A stretch of 64,000 nt of DNA from Mercenaria mercenaria (GCF_021730395.1 NC_069375.1:14469001-14533000); one strand, 5' to 3'. Shown: positions 1 to 12,706, numbered from the stretch's first letter. A program made the numbers and translations. The notes: generated from the letters alone by a model not told the origin.

Positions 1-432
1 GAACCATACAACATTAGAACATTGTATCTTGTTTTACTTTATTGTTCATGTGTTTTTATCATGTTAGATAATTACGTTAAACTCACCAAAGGACATTCAA
101 TGTTGCATGATACAATGACAAATTGAAAAGTATCAACTGAATAGCACAAGAAATCTGTCTTGAATAATAATAAAGTTATCTTCTTTCTTGTCCTTACCCT
201 TATGCATTTTTGACAACTATAATATATTATAACGATATATTTCTAGTTGCGACAAAGTGAAATAAAGAGAACAAGAACCAACTCCGGGGAATTAAATGAC
301 ATTGAATTACCATGTGTAGTGTAAAACTTGAATTACCATGGGTAGTGCAAAGAAAAGGCAACATTTTAAAACAAGGTTTTAAGTTGAAATACGTATCATC
401 TTTAGTGATAGCTCTAGTTTCATTTGTTTCAG
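1..432. other. Non-coding, presumed intron of gene A
   Basis: I see no exon here. The 115-bp exon that precedes the P-domain exon in the paralogues (carrying FGFGL-N-AD) is not recognisable in either frame, so in gene A it must lie left of the window. The stretch is AT-rich and ends in a normal polypyrimidine tract and the AG at 431-432. Confidence 0.5.
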
Positions 433-2495
433 AGTTGTCAATGCCTTCACAAGAACAGTGAAGTTTTGTAGTAGCTGTGATATTTTGAGAGGTCAGCATT
501 GTTTGACTACCATAGAGCATGTGTCTGTATTGGTGGAAATCGGTACACCCACAGATGATATATTTATGGAGCTGATATCTCCCAGTGGCACTCGTTCTGT
601 TGTGATGGACTTTCAGAAAAGCCAGGTATTTTTAAATACATGAAAGCGTGCCACTGCTCATACAGAAATGTATTTCATGTATTCATAATTTCATGCGACG
701 ATTTGATAGTTAAAGGGACCGGACTCCAGATTTTGGCTAAAAATGATCTTTCTTTAAATTTGAAGTTTGGTCACAGTATGAACATTTGAACGTTCATTTT
801 TGTTTCTTACCTATCTTAAAAATGCGAAATCAAGAAGAAGAAAAAACTGTCCCGAGTCGAGAATCGAACTTTGGCTGCCTCGGCAATAAAATATTTCCTA
901 CTTTCGCGACCAATACTACACAGAGGAATTCTTACTTAACGACTGTTGAAAATAAAGCTTTATAATTAAGGCAGTATACCTCCTGTATACTCTTTAATGG
1001 AAGAATTAGTACAAACAACTCAACAAATTATCATGTGTTTCAATAACAAATAATCTGCCAGTAACTAAGTCTCGTGTCAAGGTCAATGTCATTATTTATT
1101 TTTTTATTTATTTTGCGCAGACAACTGTATCATTCTTGGGCACGCTTCGGGGGCATTTGTCACTAATAGTGACAGCTCTTGTTTTTGTTGTTGTACGATC
1201 TGGAGGTCAGAAGATTATATTTAATTATTTGATATGTGTAGACATGAAATGAAATGAAATGATAAATAAATGACTACTTAATACACTGACAACGTTTGAT
1301 TTTGAGATCATTATACAATATATGGATTTCTAATTATTTCTAAATATAACATTTACCACAGATTTAGGCCTTCAATATTTTTTTGCATTTTTGTCTTACT
1401 CTCTGTAGGGTACTTCAACCACTTATAAAGAGGCAAAACTGGTGTCTGTGAGTTTTTGGGACGAAATTCCTTTTGGAATCTGGATATTAACCGTTGAGTC
1501 CAAGCTGTCGGGCAGTAAGTAGAAAATACAAAATGCTACCATTCTAAGTTACTACTTCAGAATTAGAACATATTAAAAGGTCTACGACAACAGGACGTTT
1601 ATTACATTTAACCCTTATGCTGAAAACGACTGATTCTGCCTTTCCGACCAGTGTAGAGCATGATAAGCCTGCACATTTGTGCAGTCTGATCTTGATCTGC
1701 ACTGTTTGCTATTCAGTTAGTATCTTTTTGGTAAGCACCCCTTTTAACAGTTAATGGTATTATCCAAACTGAAAGATGAACAAGTTCATTTTAGAAATCA
1801 ATCATGGTAAAGGTTAAGCAATATCATTTTATTCTTCGTCATTATTTACTTTCCAATGATTTCAGTAGTGTATCTGACACAGGTTATCTAATATATGTAT
1901 ATAGGTTTTGTTTATTTCTTGAACATTTTGCGTAAATAGAGCACTAAAACATTGACATTGTGCTTCTTGTGAATGCATAAAACAAGCTTATGAGTATCTT
2001 GTATTTTTTTCAGGTGACATACGCTTGAATACTAGTTCATTAATACTATATGGAACTCATAATAGGTCCATTACTAATACCGGACATGGGTCCGTTAAAA
2101 CTCTGTGTAAAAGTGACAAGTCAGCTGAAAACATTCGTACTGCTGCTGTTAAAACAACACCATTGGAATCTTCTCCAACGAAAACTGCTAACACTGTTGA
2201 AGAACACAAGACAAATATAGCAGTAATCGTTATTTTACCTGTGGGTATAGTTATAATGTGTGGAATATTAGTGTTCATTTTTATGAGAGGTGGTACTCAT
2301 GGACCTGTTTCTTCGTTCGGAAAGCCCGCTAAGAAAAAGACAAAGAAACCGGACCCCGTCTCTCCTCGGCGTGTTAATGACACCCGCCTCCATCGGCAGG
2401 TAAGCCTGCTACGAGAGAAGTCGAGAAGTGAGAGCGCATCTGAAGATTTAACTGAAGATATAGAAGGGGAAGAGGAAGAATTAAATAAGACATGA
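433..2495 (+). CDS. Proprotein convertase-like gene A, 3' exons (P domain and membrane tail)
   Basis: Three exons splice in frame: 433-625 (193 bp), 1409-1514 (106 bp) and 2014-2495. The first two encode a P (homoB) domain, with FCSSCD, a TIEHV strand, SPSGTRS and the hallmark SFWDEIPFG. The third begins with the closing strand ILYGT, then a Ser/Thr-rich stalk, one hydrophobic span (about IAVIVILPVG...LVFIFM) and a basic then acidic cytosolic tail ending EEEELNKT. Furin-type convertases cleave secretory precursors after basic residues, and the P domain stabilises the S8 domain. The catalytic exons lie left of the window. Exon lengths match gene C exactly (193 and 106 bp). The tail contains CAG followed by GTAAGC at about 2398-2405, a possible internal splice donor. 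It is surely convertase-like; its activity and substrates cannot be judged here. Confidence 0.85.
710..935 (-). repeat. Old tRNA-related SINE or SINE fragment in intron
   Basis: On the minus strand a box-B-like stretch, AGTTCGATTCTCG, lies near 860-875, inside a sequence that resembles other tRNA-headed repeats of this window. Box A is not clear, so this is a decayed copy. Confidence 0.35.
1072..1181 (+). mobile_element. 3' end of a pearl-like/Helentron-like element
   Basis: The stretch ends in a hairpin (TGTCAC-TAATA-GTGACA) followed by GCTCTTG, exactly like the end of the element at 45685-46476, which also shares GCTTCGGGGGCA just before the hairpin. Only the 3' end is present. It lies in a gene A intron. 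Confidence 0.6.
1605..1805. mobile_element. MITE-like bivalve repeat, partial
   Basis: It begins with TTTAACCCTTATGCTG and contains the palindromic piece GCACATTTGTGCAGTC, followed by GATCTTGATCTGCACTG. I recall this layout from a common bivalve dispersed repeat with TTAACCCTT ends. The right end is not clear. Confidence 0.45.
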
Positions 2496-2650
2496 AATAT
2501 CATATAACCTTCAAAATGACTCCTGCCTCCTCTGGCAGGTGAAATCTTTCTTCGACAGAAGCCAGTACAAGAGAGCCCGGCTGAAGATATTGATGGTGAA
2601 GAGGAAGACTTAAACCAGATAAAGTATCATATGATCATCAAAATAACTCA
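2387..2650 (+). repeat. Imperfect tandem duplication of the gene A tail exon
   Basis: About 130 bp covering the end of the coding tail (CCTCC-x-TC-GGCAG-GT..., GAAGATAT, GAAGAGGAAGA, the stop and ATCATAT) recurs directly downstream, at about 2521-2650, with many substitutions. Both copies keep GGCAG-GT, a splice-donor-like site. Confidence 0.65.
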
Positions 2651-3900
2651 AACTAGTATTGCTTCTAGTTGTTGCAAGATGCTAATGGAATTCTTAAACC
2701 ACAATCAAAAGAGCATTTTTAAGGCCTGGAGTGAGTTATATAGTGATCTGTTAGATGAATAATATCTGTAGATACTTTCTATGGCAGAATGTTCATTTTG
2801 ATTGCGTTATATCCAATTCAACAAAATTTTGCTCAAGGTTTTTTATTCAGCGTTCAGAAATATTTATCTACACAAGACAAACAGTACGGGATATATTCGA
2901 AGCCTGGGGGAGAAAAAAGACTCAACAATTTATAGTAACATTTCATAACTTGTTGTAAAGCAACTACTTAATAGAATTACCTTGACAAAATCTGTATTGT
3001 GAAGAGGAATGTTGATGCAGTATTCTATTACTATTATACCATGGCATTTTATGAAAACATTTGTTTTTAGGTTGTGTTGTTACGTAATGGACGTGTCTAT
3101 GATCTAAAACGTATTTTTATCATAAAGTAAACCTAAATATACAAATACACTTCACTAAACTATCAAATTGTAATGAGAAGAAAAGAAGCCACTATACCAA
3201 ATTTGTTGCAGATATGTGCCTATTGGCAGTAGATTTAAGGCATCTAGCCCATGTTAAGAAAGACATATCTTTCATTCACCTTACCGGCACATTCTTATAA
3301 ATATGTTGGTAAAATAACGTTAGATCGTGCATTGTCTCAGCTAAGGGCATTTTTTATCTCCTTAAAAGCGACTAATTTGTGTTTACAATATCATCTAGTC
3401 GGAACCTCAGACTGTGATACGCCCCGTTTCAAACAAGTAAAGATACAAAAGGTATTTGGCACGTGCATATATCAGTGTACAAGAGCTTTAATGGAATCAT
3501 TTTACCATATTTATACATTCATGTTTTATACCTCATTTATCTTAAGCATATTATGCATAAATTAAATGTTCATTGTTAGAGTGTGACGTGTAAATGGCAT
3601 TAATTTAGGTATTTTTCAAACTATTTTGTTGACTGTGTTATGAATTAACTATTGTTTCTACTGTATATTATCTGGCTTGAGAAAATTGATTGCTTTGTAT
3701 TTTTGTTTCCCAAAATGTCTTTCGTCTTCCAATGTTTAGATATCAGGGCAAGTTAAATGATGATTGTAGTAATTTATTATCTGCATTACTGTTTTAGATA
3801 TATTAAGACATGTGTGTTTTAGATTTTATCTTGTATCGAGACCTGTACGATATTAATATGTAATTGAATTTCGTGGTTAAGTAATATATCTACTATTTTA
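2651..3900. other. Intergenic / 3' flank of gene A
   Basis: No recognisable gene or repeat. The open frames here are short and AT-rich, with no family signature. Confidence 0.4.
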
Positions 3901-4092
3901 GCCGTGCCATGAGAAAACCACCATAGTGCATTTGCGACCAGCATGGATCGAGACTAGCCTGCGCATCCGCGAAGTCTTGTCAGGATCCAAGTTGTTCGTT
4001 TTCAAGGGCTATTGCAATTAGAGAAATGATTAGCGACCAACATGGATCCTGAGCAGACTGCGCGGATGCGTGCTGGTCGCAAAAAGGATGGC
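3901..4092. mobile_element. MITE with inverted ends (TTTGCGACCAGCATGGATC family)
   Basis: The left end TTTGCGACCAGCATGGATC pairs with the right end GCGTGCTGGTCGCAAA, and the interior repeats the CATGGATC and CTGCGC motifs. The short palindromic body without coding capacity fits a MITE. Confidence 0.6.
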
Positions 4093-5828
4093 TGTATCTG
4101 TAAGTGGATCGGAGTCATTGCATCATTGTTAGAACAGCTACCTCAGTGTCATTACAATAGTCTACATGAAAGTATCTGTTGACCACAGCTATTTATATAT
4201 TTTTGACCGGTATCTAAGAGATACGTTTAATTCTAGACGACGGCAACACTAAAGTATAACAATATAATATAAAATATCACGGAACATGATCAGTGCTACC
4301 ATACGATTTTAATGTATTTCAGGTTTTGAAATTCAGTTAATTATGCTTTTCATATAAAGATATATATTTTCATTTGATGAACATTATGTTCCCTTCTTCC
4401 ATATTTCTCTGCTTACACCTTAATCCATTTTCTTTTATCATCTTTTCGAATGTTTATAACTTCTTCATGTAATCATAAATATGTTAAAATGTTTATGTTG
4501 AATAATACTGTTCCATAAGTTGATATTTTCATCCGCGCATTTTTTTAATTGTTTGATTGGAAAGTACTTTCAGTTTAAGCGTAACTTGCAGGAAAATAAA
4601 TTTTATGCCTCTTCTTGTAAAGAATACAGACTGTTGTAAAAGCAGGACAAATTTTTATTACACTGGAACCTTTTTTAAAAGTGTTGTCTCCCTTGAAATT
4701 CGATAAACTGATTATGAACATGTTGTAAAACTATAGGCCATACGGATAAAACTAGCAGGGAATTTGTTTTTCCCTTGTTTGTGTGTGTGTTTGGGGGAAT
4801 TCATGTAATTTCATTGACAGTTTATGAGGTTGATGTTAAGATTATTATCGGATTTATGATGATTTTATAAGCTCTCATGTGATGAACTGAAACTATATCA
4901 GTTGCTCAGGTAATATATCGAGGCATTATGATCTCTTTCAAGGGTACATTTTAGTTCAAACTATTGGATTTCTTCACTGACAATCAGAAAATGTTTATTA
5001 GGATAAACCTCTAGATTTATGTCATGTTTTTTAAAATACTTTTATCTGTTTGTACCTTTAGCTAACTTCTCTGAACACCAAGTAATTGCGTTCTGTGCAA
5101 TCTTATTTCATGAAATCCCTAAAGTAGTTTTTCAAGTATGTAGAAAAATCATTAAAGTGTTCGTCACGTACGAAAATGATCGATGTCTAAGTGGAAAGTT
5201 TGCTGCTCATACACTAACGGCTTTAAAGAAATAGTTTATAATTATGAGTACTCATTGCTTATGTTGATCTATAGGCCAGACATTTTAAAATAAATGTTTA
5301 GAGAAAAAGGGTTAAAGAGTGTTTAGCAATTTTTTCGTATTTGCACTAAATATGGATACAGTTCCTGTTGTATTGAATTATAAATGCTTTGTTGAAAATC
5401 GATGCAATGAGATAACATACCTGTCAACTTTAGTCTGTTTATCATCAAATATTCAAGCATCGGTCATTTGTACCCATTGGAGCTGCATCAAATCATATTC
5501 GTACGATCATTACCCTGTAAGAATGTTCTAAATGCTTAATAATTTTTCAGTGGTGTATATTTTCTGGTCCTTTCAGATCATGGAGTCCATTCAACATGTG
5601 TATAGTAGACTTCCGCTTAAGCCTGTGCTAGGGGTCGTGAGAAGTTTTGCACATTTCATTACCTCTAATGAACAGACTATCAAACTGAGTCTGCTATTAT
5701 TCTTCTTGGTCCAAAGGATCTTTTTACAGATTTCATTAATAGAATGGATTAACTGATATGCAAAATGAATTTCGGCAGGGTTGACACTTGTTTCTATAAT
5801 TATTATATCATGTTTGCTGTATTTTATT
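4093..5828. other. Intergenic, no gene seen
   Basis: AT-rich sequence with a few open frames under 85 codons that resemble nothing I know. No repeat boundary was found. Confidence 0.4.
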
Positions 5829-7657
5829 AGCTCACCTGTCACATAGTGACAAGGTGAGCTTTTGTGATCACCCTTCGTCCGTCGTCCATGCGTCCGTGCG
5901 TGCGTGCGTCAACAATTTCTTATCTGCACGATAATGGTTTCATTTATGATTTTATTTTAACCAAACTTGCACACAACTTGTATCACCATAAGATCTCGGT
6001 TCCTTTCTTGAACTGGCCAGATCCCATTATGGGTTTCAGAGTTATGGCCCCTGAAGGGGCCAAAATTAGCTATTTTGACCTTGTCTGCGCAATAGCAGCT
6101 TTATTTATGATTTTATTTTAACCAAACTTGCACACAACTTGTATCACCATAAGATCTTGGTACCTTTCTTGAACTGGCCAGAATCCATTATGGGTTCCAG
6201 AGTTATGGCCCCTGAAAGGGCCAGAATTAGCTATTTTGACCTTGTCTGCACAATAGCAGCTTCATTTATGATTTTATTTTAACCAAACTTGCACACAACT
6301 TGTATCACCATAAGATCTTGGTTCCTTTCTTGAACTGGCCAGATTCCTTTATTGGTTCTAGAGTTATGGCCCCTGAAAGGGCCAAAATTAGCTATTTTGA
6401 CCTTGTCTGCACAATAGCAGCTTCATTTATGATTTGAATTTAATCAAACTTGCACAAAACTTGTGTCACCATAAGATCTCAGTTCCTTTCTTGAACCGGC
6501 TAGATCCCATAATTGCTTCCAGAGTTATGGCCCCTGAAAGGGCCAAAATTAGCTATTTTGACCTTGTCTGCACAATAGCAGCTTCATTTATGATTTGATT
6601 TTAACCAAACTTGCACACAACTTGAATCACCACAAGGTCTTGGTTCCTTTCTTGAACTGGCCAAATTCCATCATGGGTTCCAGAGTTATGGCCCCTTAAA
6701 GGTCCAAAATTGGCTATTTTGGCTTTTGCAGCCATATAGAGACTTCATTTATGGTTTTATTTGATACAAACTTCCAAAATATCTTCAACAACAATAAATC
6801 TAAGATTCCATGACAAATCAGATCCAATCGTAGGTTCCAGAGTTATTTTATATCTGATTACCTCCCCTGATTGTAATCAAAATGGATTTATATCAGTAAG
6901 TACTTATAGGACTTATTTGAAATTTCATTATTGTCATTAGTTGGACTGAGACAATCAGGGTAGTTAACTATGGACTGATTTTATGTCAAATTACCTCCCT
7001 TTATTTCAAATTAAAATGGGTATATCTCTGTAACTAATGAAGATACTGATCTGAAATTTCATTTATGTCAACAGATTTATTTGGCAGAGCCTTCTTTTTA
7101 GACTGGCTCCCGTCCCTATGTTTGTTCTTATTTACATATATCAGTTTTCTTCATTAAGAGGGAAGTAACTCCAGAAGGGTGTTTCTACATTGAGATTTTT
7201 TATTGCCCCTGGCTCCGAACATGTATGGTTCAGCCATCAGATAAAATTATGCTATTTTAGAGGCCTAAAATTTTCTTATAAAATGTTTCCAGTATTTATA
7301 TAAAAATAACCATGCAGCCAGGGAGCCAGGCTACCTTCTTTTGTTCACTTACAATATTTTTTTTTTAATTACTTCCCTTTTACGTTACTATAAATAGCTT
7401 ATTTTTAGTAACTTTTTTATTATTGGCCGTAGGAAAAAACCGAGACCACCTTTCTGTGGTACAACATGGATGGTACCTCCAATTTTTAGGTGCATTTTGA
7501 CATATCTGTACCTTGTAAGAATTGTTTTTTCTTTTTGGTTAAATTTCTTCCCTTTGTTGTCCCTGTCCTTTGGACTTAAATATTTTTACTGAGGACCTTC
7601 TTGTCCTCAAGTGCAATGATAACAGGTGAGCGATATAGGGCCATCATGGCCCTCTTG
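5829..7657 (+). mobile_element. Pearl-like (Helentron-type non-autonomous) element
   Basis: The left end is a hairpin, AGCTCACC-TGTCAC...GTGAC-AAGGTGAGCT, followed by a CGTCCGT-rich stretch. The core holds about five units of roughly 160 bp, each with ACCAAACTTGCACA, AGATCTTGGTTCC, GAACTGGCCAGA, GAGTTATGGCCCCTG and CTATTTTGACCTTGTCTGC, and then decayed units. The right end is the hairpin GGGCCATCATGGCCC followed by TCTTG. Bivalve 'pearl' elements and DINE-1/Helentron relatives have this plan: a terminal hairpin, a tandem core and a 3' hairpin. There is no coding capacity. Size and structure look complete. Confidence 0.75.
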
Positions 7658-8140
7658 TATGCAGTTTGTTTTGTTTTATACTAGTTTTATTTGTTCTTTG
7701 AAGACCATACTTGCGTTGTTCATAGAAATGCTGTCGTATAATGCACCTGCATACCCTCCGGTGGCAACCTTACATCAGTACAGTCTTGAAAATATCGGTT
7801 ACACAGCGAAAGTAACCGAAAGATTAGAGATTAACTTTTTGCGTGAAAGTGACACGGGTTTCTAAGATAACCCGTGTTCGGATGTGACATAATAAGGAAT
7901 ATGTTCATTTGCTGGCTGATCTGGTCGAATATTATCCTGTTTCCTTTCTTTTATCAAAACTATACGTTTTCTTAACTATCTCGCCTATCAATACTTATGT
8001 AAAACTATGTTTTCAAACCGAACAGTGAAATTTAGACTAAAGTCACTTTAGTCAGTTGACGTTTGAAGGGTTTTTACGAAGCAATGTTGTGTTTTGATAT
8101 AATTGTTGATTTTATAAGTTTTATTGCGTGATTTTAATAT
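7658..8140. other. Intergenic, no gene seen
   Basis: A short open frame on the + strand here starts inside the end of the pearl-like element and has no family signature. Confidence 0.35.
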
Positions 8141-8144
8141 TGTG

Positions 8145-8720
8145 TAGGTCATATATGCTAGGCTAGATTTGGCACCATGATACCATGCATTCTTGGTTTG
8201 GCACCATAATGCCGTGTATACTAGGCTTGTCACAATGATTTCATGTATGCTAGGTTAACCACTATGATACCATATATGCAAGGGTAGGCATTATGATGCC
8301 ATGTATACTAGGTTTGTCACAATGTTGTCATGTATGCTAGGATTATCACTATGATATCATATATGCAAGGTAAGGCACCATGATGCCGTGCTTGCTTGGT
8401 TTTGCACCAAGGTGACATGTGTTCTTACTTTGGTGTCATGGTGCCATGTATGCAAGGTTTGGCACCTTGAGACCGTGCATGCTAGGTTTAGCATCATGAT
8501 GTCCTGTATGCTGGATTATTAACTATGATGTCATTTTTGCTAGGTTTAGCACCATATTGCCATATATGCAAGGTTTGATCCCATATCTGCTTGGTTTAGC
8601 ACCATGAGGCCTTGCGTGCTGAGTTTGGCATCATGAGGCCATTTATTATAGGTTTGGCCACAAATATTTACTAGGTTGATGAAGCCATATATGCTTAGCC
8701 TGGCGCAATGATTCCATGTA
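8145..8720 (+). repeat. Diverged minisatellite, unit about 30-40 bp
   Basis: Roughly 15-17 imperfect copies of a unit built from ATGCTAGGTTTGGCACC and ATGATGCCATGT follow one another with substitutions and small length changes. It has no coding sense. Confidence 0.75.
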
Positions 8721-9862
8721 TTTTGTAATTGTCTTAGTCGGAAGAGTTGATTCTAGTTTTATGCTAACATTATAGTTTGCAGTTAGGTAAATTGTACATA
8801 ACATTATTTTATGATTTAATGCTATACAATTTGTAAAGCTGTTGTAACAAAAAATATTTAGAAAGTTCGAACTAAATATAGTTTTGGCATCTCTCTAATT
8901 TATATGTCAAATGGAATAATAACATTACAATGAAATGTTGTACAGAGGGCGAACAAAGTTTCACAATGTTTAAAATGCCATACAAACAATAGTATTATTA
9001 ATGTTTTTTTAGTAAGAGAGTTGTATTAGATTTTTACCAAAACAATTGACTTGTAATAAAGATATTGAAAATATATATGCAGTTTCTCGTCATTTTGGTG
9101 TAGTGTAATTTGTTTATATAACCATGTATCTCCACAGTAAGATATGATTGCAAGTCATTTGACCACTGCCTCATGTGCAACTTCAAAACAGTTTAGTGCA
9201 GCACCTGGCTGTCAGAATTTACAGATTGACTTCATGAATATTATCAGAAATGCAGATACCATTACCCGTTTTATTTTAAAAGCAATACCAGTTATATAAA
9301 ACGGTTTTTAGCCCTGTTGGTATGTGATTTATTATCGCATTATATCAATTTCATCGCTTAAAATGTTGATATATTCACATGGATTGTGACGAAAATGGTT
9401 ACTTCCAGACCTAACACAACACAATACAATGTTTTAAAAATTAATAAAATGGAATATAGAAAAATGAACAGAGTAATTGTGTCTGCAACAACGTACAATG
9501 CACAGTCCTGTTATACATGTAATCGTTATCGCAATATTTTTTATGAACAGTTGATTTATTGATATCAAACTGGTACGATAAATAGCTTTGCTGGAGTTGA
9601 ATTTTGAAAGCTATTCTACTTGACTTACGGTTTAGTATTGCACTCTGTATTGCCTTACAGTTAAGATAAAAGGACAGATGTCTCTCATGTCTCTCTTATC
9701 GAGTGAAGCGTCATGAATAACACGCGGCTGATCAAAAGAATAATATTAAGTTCAAGGTTTGGTGATTAAATTCTAAATATGAAACTCTTATTAATCATCT
9801 AAAAGGCTGTGTTGGAATGATATTCTTATGTCTTGGGATGTACAGGACACTAATAAATAACC
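8721..9862. other. Upstream flank of peptide gene 1
   Basis: No gene or clear repeat. It is AT-rich and must hold the promoter of the gene starting at 9863. I could not single out a TATA box with confidence. Confidence 0.35.
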
Positions 9863-11386
9863 ATGAAATATTTGTGTACTTTCTGGTTTATGTTTTGTAT
9901 TGGAGCTATAGGAATTGAACTCTTAGTCTGCAGTGAAAAATTACAACACACTTTCGAAGTCATTTACCAGAAAGACGGTTACATTAAACATGATAATAAG
10001 CCGGGAACGAAAGATACTCTAGATCACACCAGTTACTCTCATGGTGTTTTTGTCGACGTCTTTCTGAGCCTGAACCATGGGAAGACTGGTGATTCCAACC
10101 TCGGGTCAAACGACACATCTTCAATTTACCAGGAAGACACCGTTAGATATACCAATGACTTAAATACACGGGGCCACGACAACTTGCTTCGCAATATGAA
10201 AATCGAAAGAGGATATATAAAGACGCTAATTCCCAGAGACAAAGCCAGTAATGACAACTTTAACCAGTTTTTACCAGATACCAGTCTCCAGCCGGTAGCC
10301 GCTGATGTATCTGGTAAGTTAAAGTGATCAAAAAAGCACGAGTTAACTAATTTTCGAACTTAGTACAAGCTGCCCACGATAAAGGTATATTAAAAAATAT
10401 AATCTTTTTGATGTTTGCTACATGTGTTTAAACAACTATAAACGTTTTTACACATTTAGAAAATTTCAAAATAGAAAAGGTGGAAGCTACACGACAAAAA
10501 CGAAAATGTTGCAGGCTCGGTTTGATAGAGCCTGTTTATCGGCGGTAGTGGAAATGCATGCTACCGTCCACGCCCTCTAGCCCCTCAACATTTACACATG
10601 CTAAAAGTACAAAAAGCAATTTATAGACATCCGCAGATGTTTTCAAACGGCGGTACACATGGAACCTTCAATGATACACGTATTGTGACGTGTAATTCCA
10701 TGAAAACGGCGTTAGTCCCCAGATGAAATAATGTGTTTGCCGCAAACGAGAAAACAATGGGCAGAACTAAACAAACTCCAAAGTCACAGCTAGCTTCTGT
10801 AAAAAATGATATTTTCTATTTTAAGATATTTTGATTTAAATTATCCAAATATAATTATGTTTGTTTGACAGATGGTGCTTCACATGTCCAAGAAGACCAC
10901 TCGCCGCTTAGTGCAGATAAACCTGGAACGAAATTACACAAACAAAATGCTTCCTCGGCGAAAGAAAACATTGAACAGATGGAAAATGTCTCTTTCAATT
11001 TCACAGGTAATGACAATAAGACCCCGTTTGAAGAATATGAGCGTTTATTTATACTCGGTGGAATCAAGAATTGGCTTGAACAGTTTTTGCACTTTGAAAG
11101 TTTTCGAAACCACACAGACAAGCACGATTTGTTCAATACAAGTAAATCGTCCTCTCAAACGACAGGGAATCCGGGGAAACTGGTTAGTTCAACTGCACTA
11201 CCATACACAGAGGTAACAACTGCCTCACAAAGTCGTGTGGACCCAATCATTATTGAAGAGAAAATGAGACAATTAAACCAAATGAACATGTCACAATTAA
11301 CTCACATATTTGGAAACCTAACAACAGCGGCTGAAAAAGGACAGGTTGATATGGGAATAGCAAATCTCTGTTGTCCTATCGGATAG
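9863..11386 (+). CDS. Secreted prohormone-like protein, peptide gene 1
   Basis: Two exons, 9863-10313 and 10872-11386, join by a phase-1 GTAAGT...CAG intron into 321 residues. The first 20 or so residues form a signal peptide (MKYLCTFWFMFCIGAIGIEL). The rest is polar, rich in Asn, Asp, Ser and Thr, with several N-glycosylation sequons. Cysteines are almost absent until the end, GIANLCCPIG-stop. Two blocks match the gene at 16934-19152: an FEEYERLF...WLEQFLHFESF amphipathic segment (about 205-235) and the C-terminal 45 residues (E-K-x-R-x-L-x-x-M...). The final Gly could be an amidation signal. I do not recognise the family. The terminus recalls the start of a relaxin-type A chain, but no B chain or other A-chain cysteines exist. 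Exon 1 is three times longer than in its paralogue. Confidence 0.75.
10463..10660 (+). repeat. Dispersed repeat R1, in the intron of peptide gene 1
   Basis: It contains ACGAAAATGTTGCAGGCTCG, the imperfect palindrome around GGTTTGAT-GAGCC, and GTGGAAATGCATGCTACCGT. The same order recurs inverted at 51297-51505 and as fragments at about 22160 and 53165. It has no coding capacity and is probably a MITE or SINE. Confidence 0.6.
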
Positions 11387-11483
11387 ATAAAGTACACCAT
11401 ATTGATACCTACCGGATGAATACTTCTATAGTCGTTTGGCAACTTTTGTTTCGTTTGAAATATATCTATTTATGTGTGTTTGT

Positions 11484-11766
11484 GTGTTTTGGGTTTAACG
11501 CCGTTTTTCAACAGCATTTCAGTTATGTAACGACGGGCAGTTAACCTAACCAGTGTTCCTGGATTCTGTACCAGTACAAACCTGTTCTCCGCAAGTACCT
11601 GCCAACTTCCCCACATAATCATGAATCAGAGGTGGAGGACGAATGATTACAGACAATGTTTTTTTATCAAATCGTCACGGAGAACATACACCTCGCCCAG
11701 GGCTCGAACTAATGACCCCGAGATCCGTAGATCTGCGCTCTTCCTATTGAGCTAAGCGAGCGGGCT
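11484..11766 (-). mobile_element. tRNA-derived SINE (family S1)
   Basis: On the minus strand it starts with a tRNA-like head: box A TTAGCTCAATAGGAAGAGCG and box B near AGTTCGAGCCC. A body about 200 bp long follows, ending in AACGGCGTTAAACCCAAAAC. The same unit occurs at 26690-26965 and 55447-55725. Metazoan SINEs with a tRNA head and a conserved central domain look like this; I am not certain of the named family. Confidence 0.75.
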
Positions 11767-12034
11767 ATGTGTCTATATAATATGTAATATAAATTTACAT
11801 ATTCAGTACGTTATAATCTCTGAATAACTTGCCGATAATTGTATGGTGATAACATAAAACGACATAATTAGAATTTGATAAGACACTTTATTGAGTACAT
11901 AAAGGGCAATTGTTTGCTTCAATGTAAGAGATATCTTTCGTAGTCGTTATAACACACTAAATAGTTTTTGTTCTTTATTCTGTATAAAATTGACCTATTT
12001 CCAATGGCCGCAGCACACACCAGGACCCATTTTA

Positions 12035-12375
12035 AATGTCTGTAACCTACATTTTCTTGAAGAATATTGTTAGTGCTAAAGAAAAATCAAAAGAAAAGTG
12101 GGGGTCATGTTTGATGCAAGAAAAATAATTTCAGTCAAACACACAAACTGCAAAATCAGCTAAAAAATGAGACCCAAAATTATACTAGTGGTGTATGATC
12201 TAAGTTTCCATGAACAATTTTGTCAGGTTGTTATTTCATTATGAAAATGCTACCTACATGTCAATCATAGATCTGTCATGTGATTTTAGCAAAAAAAAAA
12301 TGCAAAGAAAATAAGGAAAATAGCTCTACAGAGCAAAAAAACTGAGGACTATTTGTGTCCGCCATTATGCGATTT
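12035..12375 (+). repeat. Dispersed repeat R2, copy 1
   Basis: It shares ATTTTCTTGAAGAATATTGT, CAGTCAAACACACAAACTG, TTTCATTATGAAAATGCT and CTCTACAGAGCAAAAA, in the same order and strand, with 16405-16690. Function unknown. Confidence 0.65.
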
Positions 12376-12599
12376 TAGGGTAGAAATGTAAGTTCTGGTC
12401 TTCACAAGTGAAAGGTATCTGGCTTTCACTTGTAAAACAAACCATTTTTTCTGAACATGACCTGCTTTCCTGACAAAATTGCATCATCCAGTTTCTGTGA
12501 AGGTACATCTTGTAGAACCCATTCATGCAAAAATATTTTGTGCATACTCCAACTTTGGGTTTTTTGCCCGGCATACTGACTTTTGCCACACACAATACA

Positions 12600-12675
12600 G
12601 AAAGTCTACATCACTGTTTTTTTGGCACCTGCCCAGTGTCAGGCTAGGTAGAACAGATTGGATGAACAACTTAAT

Positions 12676-12706
<31 letters not shown>

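Noticed and set aside
5829-7657. CRISPR-like array
   Set aside because: Units of about 160 bp lie directly head to tail with no spacers, in a eukaryotic genome; they are a transposon core.
11340-11386. Relaxin/insulin-type A chain in the peptide genes
   Set aside because: GIANLCC and GITSLCC match only the first six or seven residues of such chains. Both paralogues stop right after CC-x-IG, and there is no B chain or other conserved cysteine.
11690-11766. tRNA gene in the S1 repeat
   Set aside because: Same reasoning: the head is joined to a conserved repeat body seen three times in the window.
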